DNA from: RAM1 sp050247515
Lineage (GTDB): Bacteria > Pseudomonadota > Gammaproteobacteria > Burkholderiales > Burkholderiaceae_C
DNA: 64,000 nucleotides
Assembly (NCBI GenBank): GCA_050247515.1
Contig: JBFWUB010000025.1
Location: 4,079 to 68,078, forward strand
Direction: 5' to 3'
The notes under the pieces were generated by a model, which was not told where the DNA came from, ran no database searches, and was given only the letters and a program-made list of their open reading frames with translations. Position numbers and translations under genes: made by a program. Each line of letters opens with the position of its first letter. The stretch's first letter is position 1. Below, piece after piece: positions 42,783 through 56,100 of the stretch.

Positions 42783-43994
42783 ATGGGCAAGAAGTATTTG
42801 TTCGTGCACCAGAACTTCCCGGGCCAGTTTGTGCACGTGGCCGCGGCGCTGGCGGCGGCCGGCCACCAGGTGGTGGCGCTGGGCATCACGGGGCGCAAGG
42901 TGCCGGGCGTGCACTATGTGCGCTACGAGCCCGCGCGCGTGCCCGCCGGTGGCGTGGTGCGGGGCGACCTGGCCGCCAAGCTGGTGCGCGCGGAGGGCTG
43001 CGCGTCTGCCATGCTGGCGCTCAAGGCCCAGGGCTTCCAGCCCGACGTGATCATTGCCCACCCCGGCTGGGGCGAGGCGCTGTTCTGCAAGGACGTGTGG
43101 CCCCAGGCGCGGCTGGTCGTGTTTGCCGAGTTCTATTACACGGTGGATGGGTCGGACTACGCGTTTGACCCCGAATTCCAGACCGACACCCCCGCCGCGC
43201 GCATGCGCCTGCGGCTCAAGAACACGGCGTTGCTGCATGCGCTGGCCGCGGCTGATGCAGCCTACGCGCCCACCCAGTGGCAAAAAAGCCAGGTACCGGC
43301 GGCGTTCCAGCACAAGGTACAGGTGATCTTTGACGGCATCGACACCCAGCTGGTCAAGCCGGCCGCGGGCGTCAGCGTGCGCCTGAAGCGCGACAACCTG
43401 ACGCTGAGCCGCGCTGACGAGGTGATCACCTTCGTCAACCGCAACCTGGAGCCGTACCGCGGCTTTCACACCTTCATGCGCGCGCTGCCCGACATGCTGG
43501 CGCGCCGCCCGCGTGCGCATGTGCTGATCGTGGGGCGCGACGGCGTCAGCTACGGCGCGCGGCCCAAGGGCGGCGGCTCCTGGAAGGACGCCATGCTGCG
43601 CGAAGTGGGCGCCAACCTGCCGGTGGACCGCGTGCACTTCCTCGGGCCGTTGCCCTATGCCCAATACCTGCAGGTGCTGCAGATATCGACCTGCCATGTG
43701 TACCTGACCTACCCGTTCGTGCTGTCGTGGAGCTGCCTGGAGTCCATGAGCGCGGGCAACGTGGTGGTGGGCAGCGACACGGCCCCTGTGCGCGAGGTGA
43801 TTGAAGACGGGCACAACGGTCGGCTGACCGGCTTTTTTGACACGCAGGCCATGGCCACGCGGGTGGCTGAGGTGCTGGCGTCCCCCGGCGACTACGCGGC
43901 GCTGTCTGCGAGGGCGCGGGCCACGGTGCAGGCCCGTTACGATTTGAAAACTGTTTGCCTGCCCGAGTTGATGCGGTTTATTGCCAACCTGTGA
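42783..43994 (+). CDS. Glycosyltransferase family 4 protein
   Basis: From the ATG at 42783 the protein has 403 residues with two Rossmann halves. The start KYLFVHQNFPGQFVHVAAAL and the C-terminal half (EVITFVNRNLEPYRGFHTFM; LSWSCLESMSAGNVVVGSDTAPVREVIEDG) fit GT-B/GT4 retaining enzymes. It probably adds a sugar from a nucleotide donor to the glycan built by the cluster. It is the last gene before the giant RTX gene, separated by the only sizeable gap (120 bases) in the block. Confidence 0.9.
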   Translation: MGKKYLFVHQNFPGQFVHVAAALAAAGHQVVALGITGRKVPGVHYVRYEPARVPAGGVVRGDLAAKLVRAEGCASAMLALKAQGFQPDVIIAHPGWGEALFCKDVWPQARLVVFAEFYYTVDGSDYAFDPEFQTDTPAARMRLRLKNTALLHALAAADAAYAPTQWQKSQVPAAFQHKVQVIFDGIDTQLVKPAAGVSVRLKRDNLTLSRADEVITFVNRNLEPYRGFHTFMRALPDMLARRPRAHVLIVGRDGVSYGARPKGGGSWKDAMLREVGANLPVDRVHFLGPLPYAQYLQVLQISTCHVYLTYPFVLSWSCLESMSAGNVVVGSDTAPVREVIEDGHNGRLTGFFDTQAMATRVAEVLASPGDYAALSARARATVQARYDLKTVCLPELMRFIANL

Positions 43995-44002
43995 CGGTTC
44001 GG

Positions 44003-44017
44003 GTGCTCGTTGAGCAC
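44003..44017 (+). other. Short inverted repeat after the GT4 gene
   Basis: GTGCTC-gtt-GAGCAC forms a perfect 6-bp hairpin 9 bases after the GT4 stop. There is no T-run, so it is at best a weak terminator. It overlaps TTGAGC at 44010-44015, a possible -35 for the RTX gene with a poor TACATG -10 at 44033-44038. Confidence 0.35.
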
Positions 44018-44063
44018 TTAAGTAATCACCACTACATGGGATGTACGCACCTGGCTTTCCCAG

Positions 44064-44106
44064 ATACAACAAGTTGTTTCATAAACATCCTGTTGTATTC
44101 AAGGAG
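44064..44106 (+). promoter_or_regulatory. Inverted repeats and strong ribosome binding site in the leader of the giant RTX gene
   Basis: ATACAACA at 44064-44071 is repeated inverted as TGTTGTAT at 44091-44098. A smaller nested palindrome ACAAC-aa-GTTGT (44066-44077) shares the left arm, so the two hairpins exclude each other. A perfect AAGGAG ribosome binding site follows at 44101-44106, 8 bases before the ATG at 44115. The arrangement could be an operator or a leader RNA switch. Confidence 0.5.
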
Positions 44107-44114
44107 CAGTGGCC

Positions 44115-47100
44115 ATGGCAGACATCACCGGTACCAGCGGAAACGACACCCTGACGGGCACCACCGGCGACGACACGTTGACGGGCCTGGCGGGCAATGA
44201 CCTGCTGACCGGAGATGCCGGCAACGACCTGCTGCTGGGGGGCGAGGGGTCTGACAGCCTGGGCGGCGGCGTCGGCAACGACACGCTGGACGGCGGCACC
44301 ATCACCGACCTGGTTAATTATTCTGACTTCAATCTGGCCGGCTATTCGCTGTCCACCTCCGGGGTCACGGTCAACCTGCAGACCAACACCGCCAGCGACG
44401 GCCTGGGCGGCACCGACACGCTGGTGGACATCAACTTTGTGTTGGGCTCGGACCATGCAGACGTCATCACCGGCAGCGACCGCGCGATCTTCGAGCAGAT
44501 CGAAGGGGGTGCCGGCAACGACACGCTGGACGGCGGCGCGATCTCGTCAGACATCAACACGGTCAACCGCGTCACGTACCACAACGCCACCGCCGGCGTC
44601 ACGGTCAATCTGCAAGCGGGCACGGCCACCGGCGCGGCCACCGGCACCGACACACTCAGCAACTTCCGCCAGGCGCGCGGCAGCAACTCCAATGATTCGC
44701 TCACGGGCGACGGCAACGACAACCGGCTGGACGGCCTGAACGGCAACGACCTGCTGATTGGCGCCGGCGGCAATGACCGCCTTTTCGGCAACAACGGGCA
44801 GGACACACTGAACGGCGGCGAGGGCGACGACAGCCTGGACGGCGGCGGCAATGACGCCGGGCAGATCGGCGACTGGGTCAGCTATGTGGATGCGACGGCC
44901 GGTGTGAATGTGAACCTGACCGCGGGCACGGCCACCGGCGGCGGTGGCAATGACACCCTGATCGGGATTGAGGCCGTGCGTGGCAGCACGTTCAATGACA
45001 GCCTCACGGGCACTGGCGCTGCCGAATGGCTGCAGGGCGACCTGGGCGACGACACCCTGGACGGCGGCGGCGGCTTTGACTTCGCGGACTATGGCAACGC
45101 CACCGCCGCGGTCACGGTCAGCCTGGCCAGCAACACGGCCAGCGGCGGCAACGGCAACGACGTGCTGAGCAACTTTGAAGCCATCCGCGGCGGATCGGGC
45201 GCTGACACGCTCACCGGCGACGCCAACGGCAACTACCTGCGCGGCGGCCTGGGCGCCGACACGCTGGACGGCGGCGATGGCTTTGACACGGTGGATTACC
45301 TGAGCGCGTCGGGCGGCGTGACCGTCAGCCTCAGCACCAACACCGCCAGCGGCGCGGATGGCGCCGACGTTCTCGGCAATTTTGAAGCCATCCGTGGCTC
45401 CAACAACGCCGACACGCTGGACGGCGACACCGGCAACAACAACCTGCTGGGCATGGGCGGCAACGATTTCATTGACGGCTTTGCCGGCAACGACACGCTG
45501 GACGGCGGCGCGGGCAACGACACCGTGCTGGGCGAGGCCGGCAACGATTACATCGTGGGCGCCGACGGCGGCAGCGACAGCCTGGACGGCGAAGACGGCT
45601 ACGACACCGTGTCGTACAACTATGCGGGCAGCACCACGGCGGTCGGCTTCACGTCCACGCTGGCCAGCGGCACGCAGAACGACGGGCTGGGCGGCACCGA
45701 CAGCGTGGCCAATTTTGAAGAGATGCACATCTTTGGCGGCACGGCCGGCGACACGCTGACCGGTGGCACGGAGCGCAACTGGATCATGGGCAACGCCGGC
45801 AACGACACCCTGACGGGCGGTGGCGGCAGCGACACCTTTGCCTACAACGTGGCCGCGGCCTCGGGCACGGACCGCATCACCGACCTGGCGTCCGGTGAAA
45901 ACCTGAGCTTCCAGAACCAGGGCGGCGCCACGCTCAGCCTGCAGGCGACCGTGCTGTCGGGCGACGATGCGTCGGGTCTGACCAAGGGCCAGGTCATGGT
46001 GGGCAGCTTCAGCGGCGGCGTGACCAAGGTGTACGTCGGTACCGACGACACAGCGGGCGCGGACCTGAGCGTGGACCTGGTGGGCAACTACGGCGCGGCA
46101 GACTTCACGGTCTTCAACGACGCGTTTGGCGGCAACCTGCAGTACGTTCCCGGCGGGGCCATCACCGGCACGGCCGGCAACGAGACACTGATCGGCAGCG
46201 CGGGTGCCGACACCATCGACGGCGCGGGCGGCAACGACTTCATCAACGGCAATGGCGGCACTGACAGCCTGATGGGCGGCGAGGGCGACGACTACATCAC
46301 CGCCGGTGGCGATGGCGCCAACGACACCATCGATGGCGGTGACGGGCACGACGTCGTCAGCAACAGCTTCTTCGGCCAGACCGGCGCCGTCACGTTCACC
46401 TCGGCAGGCCCCGGTGGCCCGCAGGCCGACGGCCTGGGCGGCACCGACACGCTGGCCAACGTGGAGGAAATCCATGTCTTTGGCGGCAGCGGCAACGACA
46501 CCCTGACGGGCGACGCAGGCCGCAACCACATCATGGGCCACGGCGGCAATGACTCGCTGACCGGTGGCGGCGGCAACGACAGCTTCGGTTACGACCTGAC
46601 GGCGGCCAGCGGCGTGGACCGCATCACCGACATGAACGGCAACGACAACCTGCAGTTCACCGGCGCGGTGCTGAACACCACCATCCAGAGCGGCAACGAT
46701 GCCTCGGCCCTGCTGCAGGGCCACGTGATGATCGGCACGCCGTCGGGCGGCGTGACCACGGTGTACGTGGGCACGGCCACGCTGGGCGCGCCCCTGGTGA
46801 TCGAGCTGCAGGGCAGCTTTGTGGCGGCCAACTTCAGCGTCAACAACGACGCCTTTGGCGGCAACCTGGTGATGAACCCGTTCATTACCCTCACCGGTAC
46901 CGGCGGCAATGACACCCTGACCGGGACGGGCGCCGACGAAATCCTGGACGGCCAGGGCGGCAACGACAGCCTGCTGGGCCAGGGCGGCAATGACAGCCTG
47001 TTGGGCGGCGCAGGGCAAGACACCCTGGCTGGCGGCGCCGGCAACGACACATTGGACGGCGGCACCATCACCGACACGGTGAACCTGACCGATTTGAACG

Positions 47101-50100
47101 TGGTGTCATACGGCGCCGCGACCAGCGGCGTGAACCTGAACCTGCAGACGGGCACGGCCAGCGACGGCTTTGGCGGCACGGACAGCCTGACCAACCTGAA
47201 CTTCGTGGTGGGCTCGGCCCACAACGACACGCTGACGGGCAGCAACAGCCAGATCTTCGAGCAGTTTGACGGCGGCCTGGGCGACGACGTGATCGACGGC
47301 GGCACCATTGACACGGTGACGCAGGCCAACGGCAACCGCGTGACGTACCAGGGCTTTACCAGCGCGGTGCAGGTGGACCTGGGCCAGAACAAGGCCACGG
47401 GCGCGGCGGGCAACGACACGCTGACCAACATCAACAACGTACGCGGCAGCAGCGCGGGCGACGTGCTGACGGGCAGCAACGCCACCGGGTATGTGGAAGT
47501 GTTTGACGGCCGCGGGGGCAACGACACCATCGACGGCGCGGGCGGCACGGACATGGTGCGCTTTGACAGCGCATCCACCACGGGCGTGACGGTCAGCCTG
47601 GCCGCCAACACGGCGACCGACGGCCAGGGCGGCACGGACACCATCACCAACGTGGAGAACGTGCGCGGCAGCAACTTTGCCGACAGCATCACCGGCGATG
47701 CCGGCGACAACTACCTGGAAGGCATGGGCGGCAACGACGCCATCGTGGCCGGTGACGGCAACGACAACCTGGTGGGCGGCGGTGGCGACGACACGCTGAC
47801 CGGCGGCAGCGGCACCGACATCTTCCGCTTCGGGCCCAGCGGCAACGGTGTGGACACCATTGCGGACTTTGGAATCGGCGACACCATCGGTATTGGCGCC
47901 AACCTGACCAACGGCGTGGCGACGGCGGGCGACGGCAGCACGGTGCTCAATGGCGTGCAGGTCAGCAGCAACGGCACCACCACCACGCTGTACATCGACA
48001 CCAACGGCGTGGCGGGTGCTGAAACACAGATCAACCTGACGGGGGACTTCCTGCCCGGCGAGTTCACGGTGGCCAACCTGGGCGGCGGCATCAGCATCGT
48101 CACCCGCGCGGCGGGCCAGACGCTGACGGGCGACGCGGGCAACAACACCCTGACCGGCAGCCTGGGATCGGACACCCTCAGCGGGCTGGACGGCGATGAC
48201 GTGCTCAATGGCGCGGGCGGCGACGACAGCCTGAACGGTGGCGCGGGCAACGACGTGCTGCAAGGCAGCCTGGGCAACGACACGCTGGACGGCGGGGCGG
48301 ATGCCGACGCCGTGGGCTTCGATGGCGCGACCACCGCGGTGACGGTCAACCTGGGCGCCAACACTGCCACCGATGGGCAGGGCGGCACCGACACGCTGTT
48401 CAACGTGGAAAACGTGGTGGGCACGGCCTTCAGCGACAACCTCACCGGCGATGGCGCCGGCAACGTGCTGACCGGCGACACCGGCGCCGACACGCTGAAC
48501 GGCGCGGGCGGCAACGACACGCTGCTTGGCGGCGGCTGGGACGACGTGCTGACCGGCGGCGCGGGGGATGACCTGCTGGACGGCGGCACCGAGATCGACA
48601 CCGCGACCTATGGCGATGCCACGGGCAGCGTCACCATCAACCTGGGCACCCTCAGCGCCTCCGGTATGGGCAACGACATGTTCGTCAGCATCGAGCATGC
48701 CGGCGGCGGCCAGTATGCGGACACCATCACCGGTGACGGAAGCGCCAACGTGCTCAAGGGCGAGGGCGGCAACGACACCATCGACGGCGCAGGCGGCGCC
48801 GACTTGCTGGAGGGCGGCGACGGCGACGACAGCCTGCTGGGCGGTGAAGGCTTTGACACGCTGGCCGGCGGCGCGGGCAACGACGCGCTGCACGGCGGCG
48901 CAGACATCGACACCGCGGACTACAGCCAGGCCACGGGTGCGGTGCAGGTCAACCTGGACAGCGGCACAGCCACGGGGGCGGCCGGCAGCGACACGCTGCA
49001 GTTCATTGAAAACGTGGTGGGCAGCGGGCATGCCGATGCACTGACAGGTGACTACAACAACAACTACCTGGCCGGCAATGCGGGCAACGACACGCTGCTG
49101 GGCGGCGACGGCAATGACGACCTGAACGGCGGTGATGGCGACGACAACCTCAACGGCGGCACGGGCGACGACCTGCTGCGCGGCGATGCGGGCAACGATG
49201 CGCTGGACGGCGGCGCCGACCGCGACCGCGTGAGCTACAACGATGCCACCAGCGGTGTGACGCTGAACCTGGGCACAGGCACGGCCACCGGCGCCGCGAT
49301 CGGCACCGACACGTTGAGCGGCATTGAAGACGCCAGCGGCAGCAACCAGGCAGACAGCCTGACGGGCAACAGCGCAGACAACGCCATCGAAGGCCTGGAC
49401 GGCAACGACACCGTGGCGGGTGACGCGGGCAACGACTTCCTGTCGGGTGGCAGCGGGGCCGACAACCTGCAAGGTGGCGCCGGCCTTGACGCGCTGCGCG
49501 GCGGCACGGGTGCCGACGCACTGGACGGCGGCGCCGACACCGACGAGGCCGACTATTCAGACGCTGTGGGCGCCGTCACGGCCAGCCTGGCCGGCGGCAC
49601 GGCCACGGTGGCGGGTGACGCGGCCGACACGCTGGCCAACATTGAAAACCTGCGCGGCAGCGCGTACGACGACGCGCTGACCGGCGACACCGGCGCCAAC
49701 ATGCTGGTGGGCGGCAGCGGCAACGACACGATCAACGGCGGCGACGGCAACGACAACCTGCGCGGCGACGCGGGCAACGACGTGCTCAACGGCGGCGCCG
49801 GCAACGACTACATCAACGCCGGTGGCTCAGGCGACGGCGGCAGCGACACGGTGGACGGCGGCGACGGCTACGACGTCGTGTCGTTCAACTACGGCGGCGA
49901 AGGCGCAGGGGTGACATTCACCTCCACCGGCCCCAACGGCACGCAGGCAGACCCGCTGGGCGGCACGCACACGCTGAGCAATGTGGAAGAAGTCCACATC
50001 ATTGGCGGCTTTGGCAACGACACCTTCACCGGCGACAACGCTCGCAACTGGATCCAGGGCGGCGCGGGCAACGACACGCTGACCGGCGGCGCCGGCAACG

Positions 50101-53100
50101 ACAGCTTTGCCTACACCACGCAGGGCAGCGGCATAGACCGCATCACCGACCTGAGCGCCGGTGACAACCTGGCGATCAACAACCCTGGTGGCCCGGTGGT
50201 GACGCTGAGCAGCACCATCCTGAGCGGCAACGACGCCAGCGGCCTGACCAAGGGCCAGGTCATGGTGGGCACGCCCAGCGGCGGCGTCACACGTATTCAT
50301 GTGGGCACGGACGACAACGCGGGCGCCGACATTGAAATTGACCTGGTGGGCACCTACAGCGCCAGTGAATTCTCTGTCACCAACGACAGCTTCAACGGCT
50401 ACCTGAACTACACGCCGGCGGCGACGCTGACGGGCACGGCGGGCAACGACACCCTGACCGGCGGCAGCGGGAATGACACGCTGGACGGCCTGGGCGGAAA
50501 CGACAGCCTGACCGGCAACGGCGGCAACGACAGCCTGCTGGGCGGCGCGGGCGCCGACACGCTGCATGGCGGCGCCGGCAACGACACGCTGGACGGCGGC
50601 ACCATCACCGACACGGTGAACCTGAGCGACCTGAACGTGGTGAACTACTTCAGCGCCACCACGGGCGTGAGCGTCAATCTGCAGACCGGCACGGCCAGCG
50701 ACGGCCTGGGCGGCACCGACAGCCTGAGCAACCTCAACTTCGTCAACGGCTCGGCCCACAACGACACGCTGACGGGCAGCAACAGCCAGATCTTCGAGCA
50801 GTTTGACGGCGGCCTGGGTGACGACGTGATCGACGGCGGCACCATCGACACCGTGACCATGGCCAACGGCAACCGCGTGACCTACACGTCTGCCACGGGC
50901 GCGGTGCAGGTGGACCTGAGCCTGAACAAGGCCACCGGCGCGGCCGGCAACGACACACTGACCAACATCAGCTACGTGCGCGGCAGCAATTCGGGCGACA
51001 CGCTCAAGGGCAGCAACACCACGGCATACGTGGAAACCTTTGACGGGCGCGGCGGCAACGACACCATTGACGGGGCCGGCGGCTTTGACGTGGTGCGCTA
51101 CGACACGGGCGCCGCCACCACGGGCGTCACGGTCAACCTGGCCAGCTTCACGGCCACGGACGGCCAGGGCGGCACCGACACGCTGAACAACGTGGAGAAC
51201 GTGCGCGGCACCAACTTCAACGACAGCATCACCGGTGACGCCAACCTCAACTACCTGGAAGGCATGGGTGGCAACGACACCATCGTGGCCGGCGACGGCG
51301 ACGACAACCTGCTGGGTGGCGCGGGCGATGACGTACTGACGGGCGGCACGGGCGCGGACATCTTCCGCTTTGCCGCCAGCGGCAACGGCGTGGACACCAT
51401 CACCGACCTGGGCGCGGGCGACGCCATTGGCGTGGGCTACGGCCTGACAACCGGCACCGCCACGGCTGGCGACGGCAGCACCGTGACCAGCGGCGGCGTG
51501 CAGGTGAGCAGCAGCGGTGGCACGACCACGCTGTACATCGACACCAACAACACTGCGGGGGCCGAGGTACAGATCAACGTGGCAGGCACCTACGCCGCCA
51601 CTGCATTCACCGTGACCAACCTGGGCAACGGCACCAGCAGCATCACGCTGAACAACAACCTGGCCATCACCGGCACGGGCGCCAATGAAACCCTGAGCGG
51701 CGCTGAAGGCAACGACACCATCAGCGGCCTGGGAGGCAGCGACATCATCAACGGCAACGACGGCGACGACAGCCTGCTGGGCGGTGACGGCGACGACTTC
51801 ATGAACGGTGGCCTGGGCAACGACGCCATCGACGGCGGCGCGGGCAACGACTGGGCCTTCCATGACGCGGCCACCTCGGGCGTGACGGTCAACCTGGGCA
51901 CGGGCAGCGTGAGCGGCGGCGCGGGCACAGACACGCTGAGCGGCATTGAATGGGTGGGCGGCAGCGTGCACGACGACAGCCTGACGGGTGACGGCAACGC
52001 CAACCTGCTGCAGGGCCGCGCGGGCAACGACACGCTGGACGGCGCGGGCGGCACCGACACCGCCGACTATTACCAGGCTACCGGCGGCGTAACCGCCAGC
52101 CTGGCCAGCAACACGGCGACGGGCGACGGCAACGACACGTTCATCAGCATCGAGAACCTCAACGGCTCGCTGTTTGCCGACACGCTGACGGGCGACGGCG
52201 GCAACAACGGCCTGTTTGGCGCGGCGGGCGACGATACGCTGACCGGCAACGGCGGCCACGACAACCTGGACGGCTTTGACGGCAACGACAGCCTGCTGGG
52301 TGGCACCGGCAGCGACACGCTGCACGGCGGCGCCGGCAACGACACGCTGGACGGCGGCACCATCACCGACACGGTGAACCTGAGCGACCTGAACGTGGTG
52401 AGCTACTTCAGCGCCACCACGGGCGTGAGCGTCAACCTGCAGACCGGCACGGCCAGCGACGGCCTGGGCGGAACCGACACGTTGAGCAACCTCAACTTCA
52501 TCAACGGGTCCAACCACAACGACACGATCACGGGCAGCGATGGCCCGATCTTCGAGCAGTTTGACGGCGGGCTGGGCGACGACGTGATCAACGGCGGCAC
52601 CATCGACACGGTGACGCAGGCCAACGGCAACCGCGTAACCTACGTGGGCGCCACCGGTGCGGTGCAGGTGGACCTGAGCCAGAACAAGGCCACGGGCGCG
52701 GCGGGCAACGACACGCTGACCCTCATCAACCACATCCGCGGCAGCAACTTCAACGACAACATCAAGGGCAGCGACACGACCGCCTATGTGGAAGTGTTTG
52801 ACGGCCGGGGCGGCAACGACACGATCGACGGCGCGGGCGGCATCGACCAGGTGCGCTATGACACGGGCGCGACCGCTGCGGTCACGGTCAACCTGGCGGG
52901 CAACACCGCCACCGACGGCCAGGGCGGCACCGACACCCTGAGCAACCTGGAAAACGTGCGCGGCAGCAACTTCAACGACAGCATCACCGGCGACACGGCG
53001 GCCAACGCACTGGAAGGCATGGGCGGCAACGACACGCTGGCCGGTGGCGACGGCAACGACACGCTGACCGGCGGCGCGGGCGACGACAGCCTGACGGGCG

Positions 53101-56100
53101 GCGCGGGCGCGGACCTGTTCCGCTTTGCGGCCAGCGGCAACGGCGTGGACACCCTGGCCGACTTTGCGGTGGGTGATTTCATCGGCGTCGGCACGGCCCT
53201 GGCATCGGGCCTGGCCACGGCGGGCGACGGCAGCGCGGTGACGGGCAAGGGCGTGCGGGTGAGCAGCAGCGGTGGGGTGACGACGCTGTGGATTGACACG
53301 AACAACGTAGCGGGCGCGGAGGTGCAGATCAACCTGGCCGGCACGTTCGCGGCGAACCAGTTCACCGTGACGGACCTGGGCAATGGGACGAGCAGCATCG
53401 TGGTGTCTGCGGGGCAGACGGTTATTGGCACCACCGGCGCCGACGCGCTGGCTGGTAGCGCCAATGACGACGTCCTGAGCGGCCTGGCAGGCCAGGACAC
53501 GTTGAGCGGCGGTGCCGGCAACGACACCCTGAACGGCGGCGACGGCATTGACACAGCCGACTACACCAGCGCCACGGCTGGTGTGTCGGGCCAGCTGTGG
53601 AGCGGCGCCATCAGCGCCGACGGCCAGGGCGGCAGCGACACGCTGTCGTTCATCGAGAACGTCACCGGCGGTGGCTTCAACGACGTGCTGGGCGGCAACG
53701 GCCTGGCCAACAGGCTGGACGGCGCAGGCGGCGACGACCAGCTGGCCGGCTACGAAGGCAACGACACGCTGCTGGGTGGCGACGGTGCGGATACCGTCAA
53801 TGGCGGTATCGGCGATGACACGCTGGCAGGCGGCGCCGGTGCCGACACGCTGATTGGGGGCGACGGCGCCGACACGGCCGACTACGCCAGCGCCACGGCC
53901 GGTGTGTCGGGCCAGCTGTGGAGCGGATCGATCAGCGCCGACGGCCAGGGCGGCAGCGACACGCTGTCGTTCATCGAGAACATCACCGGCGGTGCGTTCA
54001 ACGACGTGCTGGGTGGCAACGGCCTGGCCAACAGGCTGGACGGCGCAGGCGGCGACGACCAGCTGTCGGGCTACGAAGGCAACGACACGATGCTGGGCGG
54101 CGATGGAGCCGACACGGTCAATGGTGGTGCGGGCAGCAACAGCCTGACGGGTGGCGCGGGCATTGACCGATTCGTCCTGAACCTGAACGGCAGCGATTCC
54201 ATCCTGGACTTCACGGCTGGTGCGGGCGGCGACCAGCTGGACCTGTCGTTCGTGATCGGCAGCCTGACCAACTACGCGGGCGGCAACCCGTTTGCCACGG
54301 GCCACCTGCAATTGCTGCAAGTGGGCCCCGACACCGTGGTGCAGGTGGACGCCGACGGCATTGGCGCCGGTGGCTTTACGGGCATTGCCAGCCTGGCCGG
54401 CGTGACCAAAGCCAGCATGACCAGCGCCAACTTCATCAACGGCTACAACCCCGGCAGCGGACTGAACCTGACGGGCACGGCCGGCGCAGAGCTGCTGACG
54501 GGCGGCGCCTCCAATGACACGCTGAACGGCGCGGCGGGTGATGACACGCTGGCAGGCGGCGCTGGCAACGACACGCTGATTGGCGGCGACGGCATCGACA
54601 CGGTGGACTACACCAGCGCCACCGGCGCGGTGTCGGGCCAGTTGTGGAGCAGCACGGTCACGGCCGACGGCCAGGGCGGCAGCGACAGCCTGGCCTTTGT
54701 GGAAAACATTACCGGCGGCGGCTTCAATGACGTGCTGGGCGGCAACAGCCTGCCCAACCGGCTGGACGGCGCAGGTGGCGACGACCAACTGGCCGGCTAC
54801 GAAGGCAACGACACGCTGCTGGGTGGCGACGGTGCGGATGCCGTCAATGGCGGCATCGGCGATGACACGCTGACCGGTGGTGCCGGGGCTGACACCCTGG
54901 TGGGCGGCGACGGCATCGATACAGCGGACTACTCCAGCGCGACTGCCGGCGTATCGGGCCAGCTGTGGAGCGGCGCCACCAGCGCCGACGGCCAGGGCGG
55001 CAGCGACACGCTGTCGTCCATTGAGAACCTCACCGGCGGCGGCTTCAACGACGTGCTGGGCGGCAACGGCCTGGCCAACGTGCTGGACGGCGCCGCTGGC
55101 AACGACCAGCTGTCGGGCTATGAGGGCAACGACACGCTGCTGGGCGGCGATGGTGCCGATACCGTCAATGGCGGCATCGGCGACGACACCCTGATCGGCG
55201 GCGCGGGCAGCGACACGCTGGTGGGCGGCGACGGCACCGACACCGCTGACTACACCAGCGCCACGGCCGGTGTGTCGGGCCAGCTGTGGAGCAGCACGGT
55301 CACGGCCGACGGCCAGGGCGGCAGCGACACACTGTCGTTTATCGAGAACATCACCGGTGGCGGCTTCAACGACGTGCTGGGCGGCAACGGTCTGGCCAAC
55401 AGGCTGGACGGCGCGGGCGGCGACGACCAGTTGGCAGGCTATGAAGGCAACGACACGCTGCTGGGCGGCGACGGTGCCGACACGGTCAACGGCGGCTCGG
55501 GCATCAACAACCTGACGGGCGGCGCAGGCATTGACCGATTTGTCCTGAACCTGAACGGCAGCGATTCCATCCTGGACTTCACGGCCGGTGCGGGCGGCGA
55601 TCAGCTGGACCTGTCGTTCCTGATTGGTGGCCTGACCAACTACGCCGGAGGCAACCCGTTTGCCACAGGCCATGTGCAGCTGACGCAGGTGGGCCCTGAC
55701 ACCGTGGTGCAGGTGGATGCGGATGGCGCGGGTGCCGGTGGCTTCACCAGCATTGCCAGCCTGGCCGGTGTGACCAAGGCCAGCGTGACCAGTGCCAACT
55801 TCATCAACGGCTACAACCCGGTGAGCGGCCTGAACCTGACGGGCACGGCCGGCGCAGAGCTGCTGACGGGCGGCGCCTCCAATGACACGTTGAACGGCGC
55901 GGCGGGTGATGACACGCTGGTCGGCGGCGCAGGCAACGACACGCTGATCGGCGGTGACGGCGCCGACACAGCCGACTACACCAGCGCCACGGGCGCGGTA
56001 GCGGGTCAGCTTTGGAGCGGTGCCATCAGCGCCGACGGTCAGGGCGGCAGCGACACGCTGGGGTTCATCGAGAACATCACGGGCGGCGGCTTCAACGACG

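Noticed and set aside
49827..55673. A 1,948-codon open frame on the minus strand inside the RTX gene
   Set aside because: It is a mirror effect of the strong codon bias and repeats of the sense gene; its residues (VVARAAVQRV-like strings) show no domain, and similar long antisense frames occur at 44547-47018 and 47106-49472.
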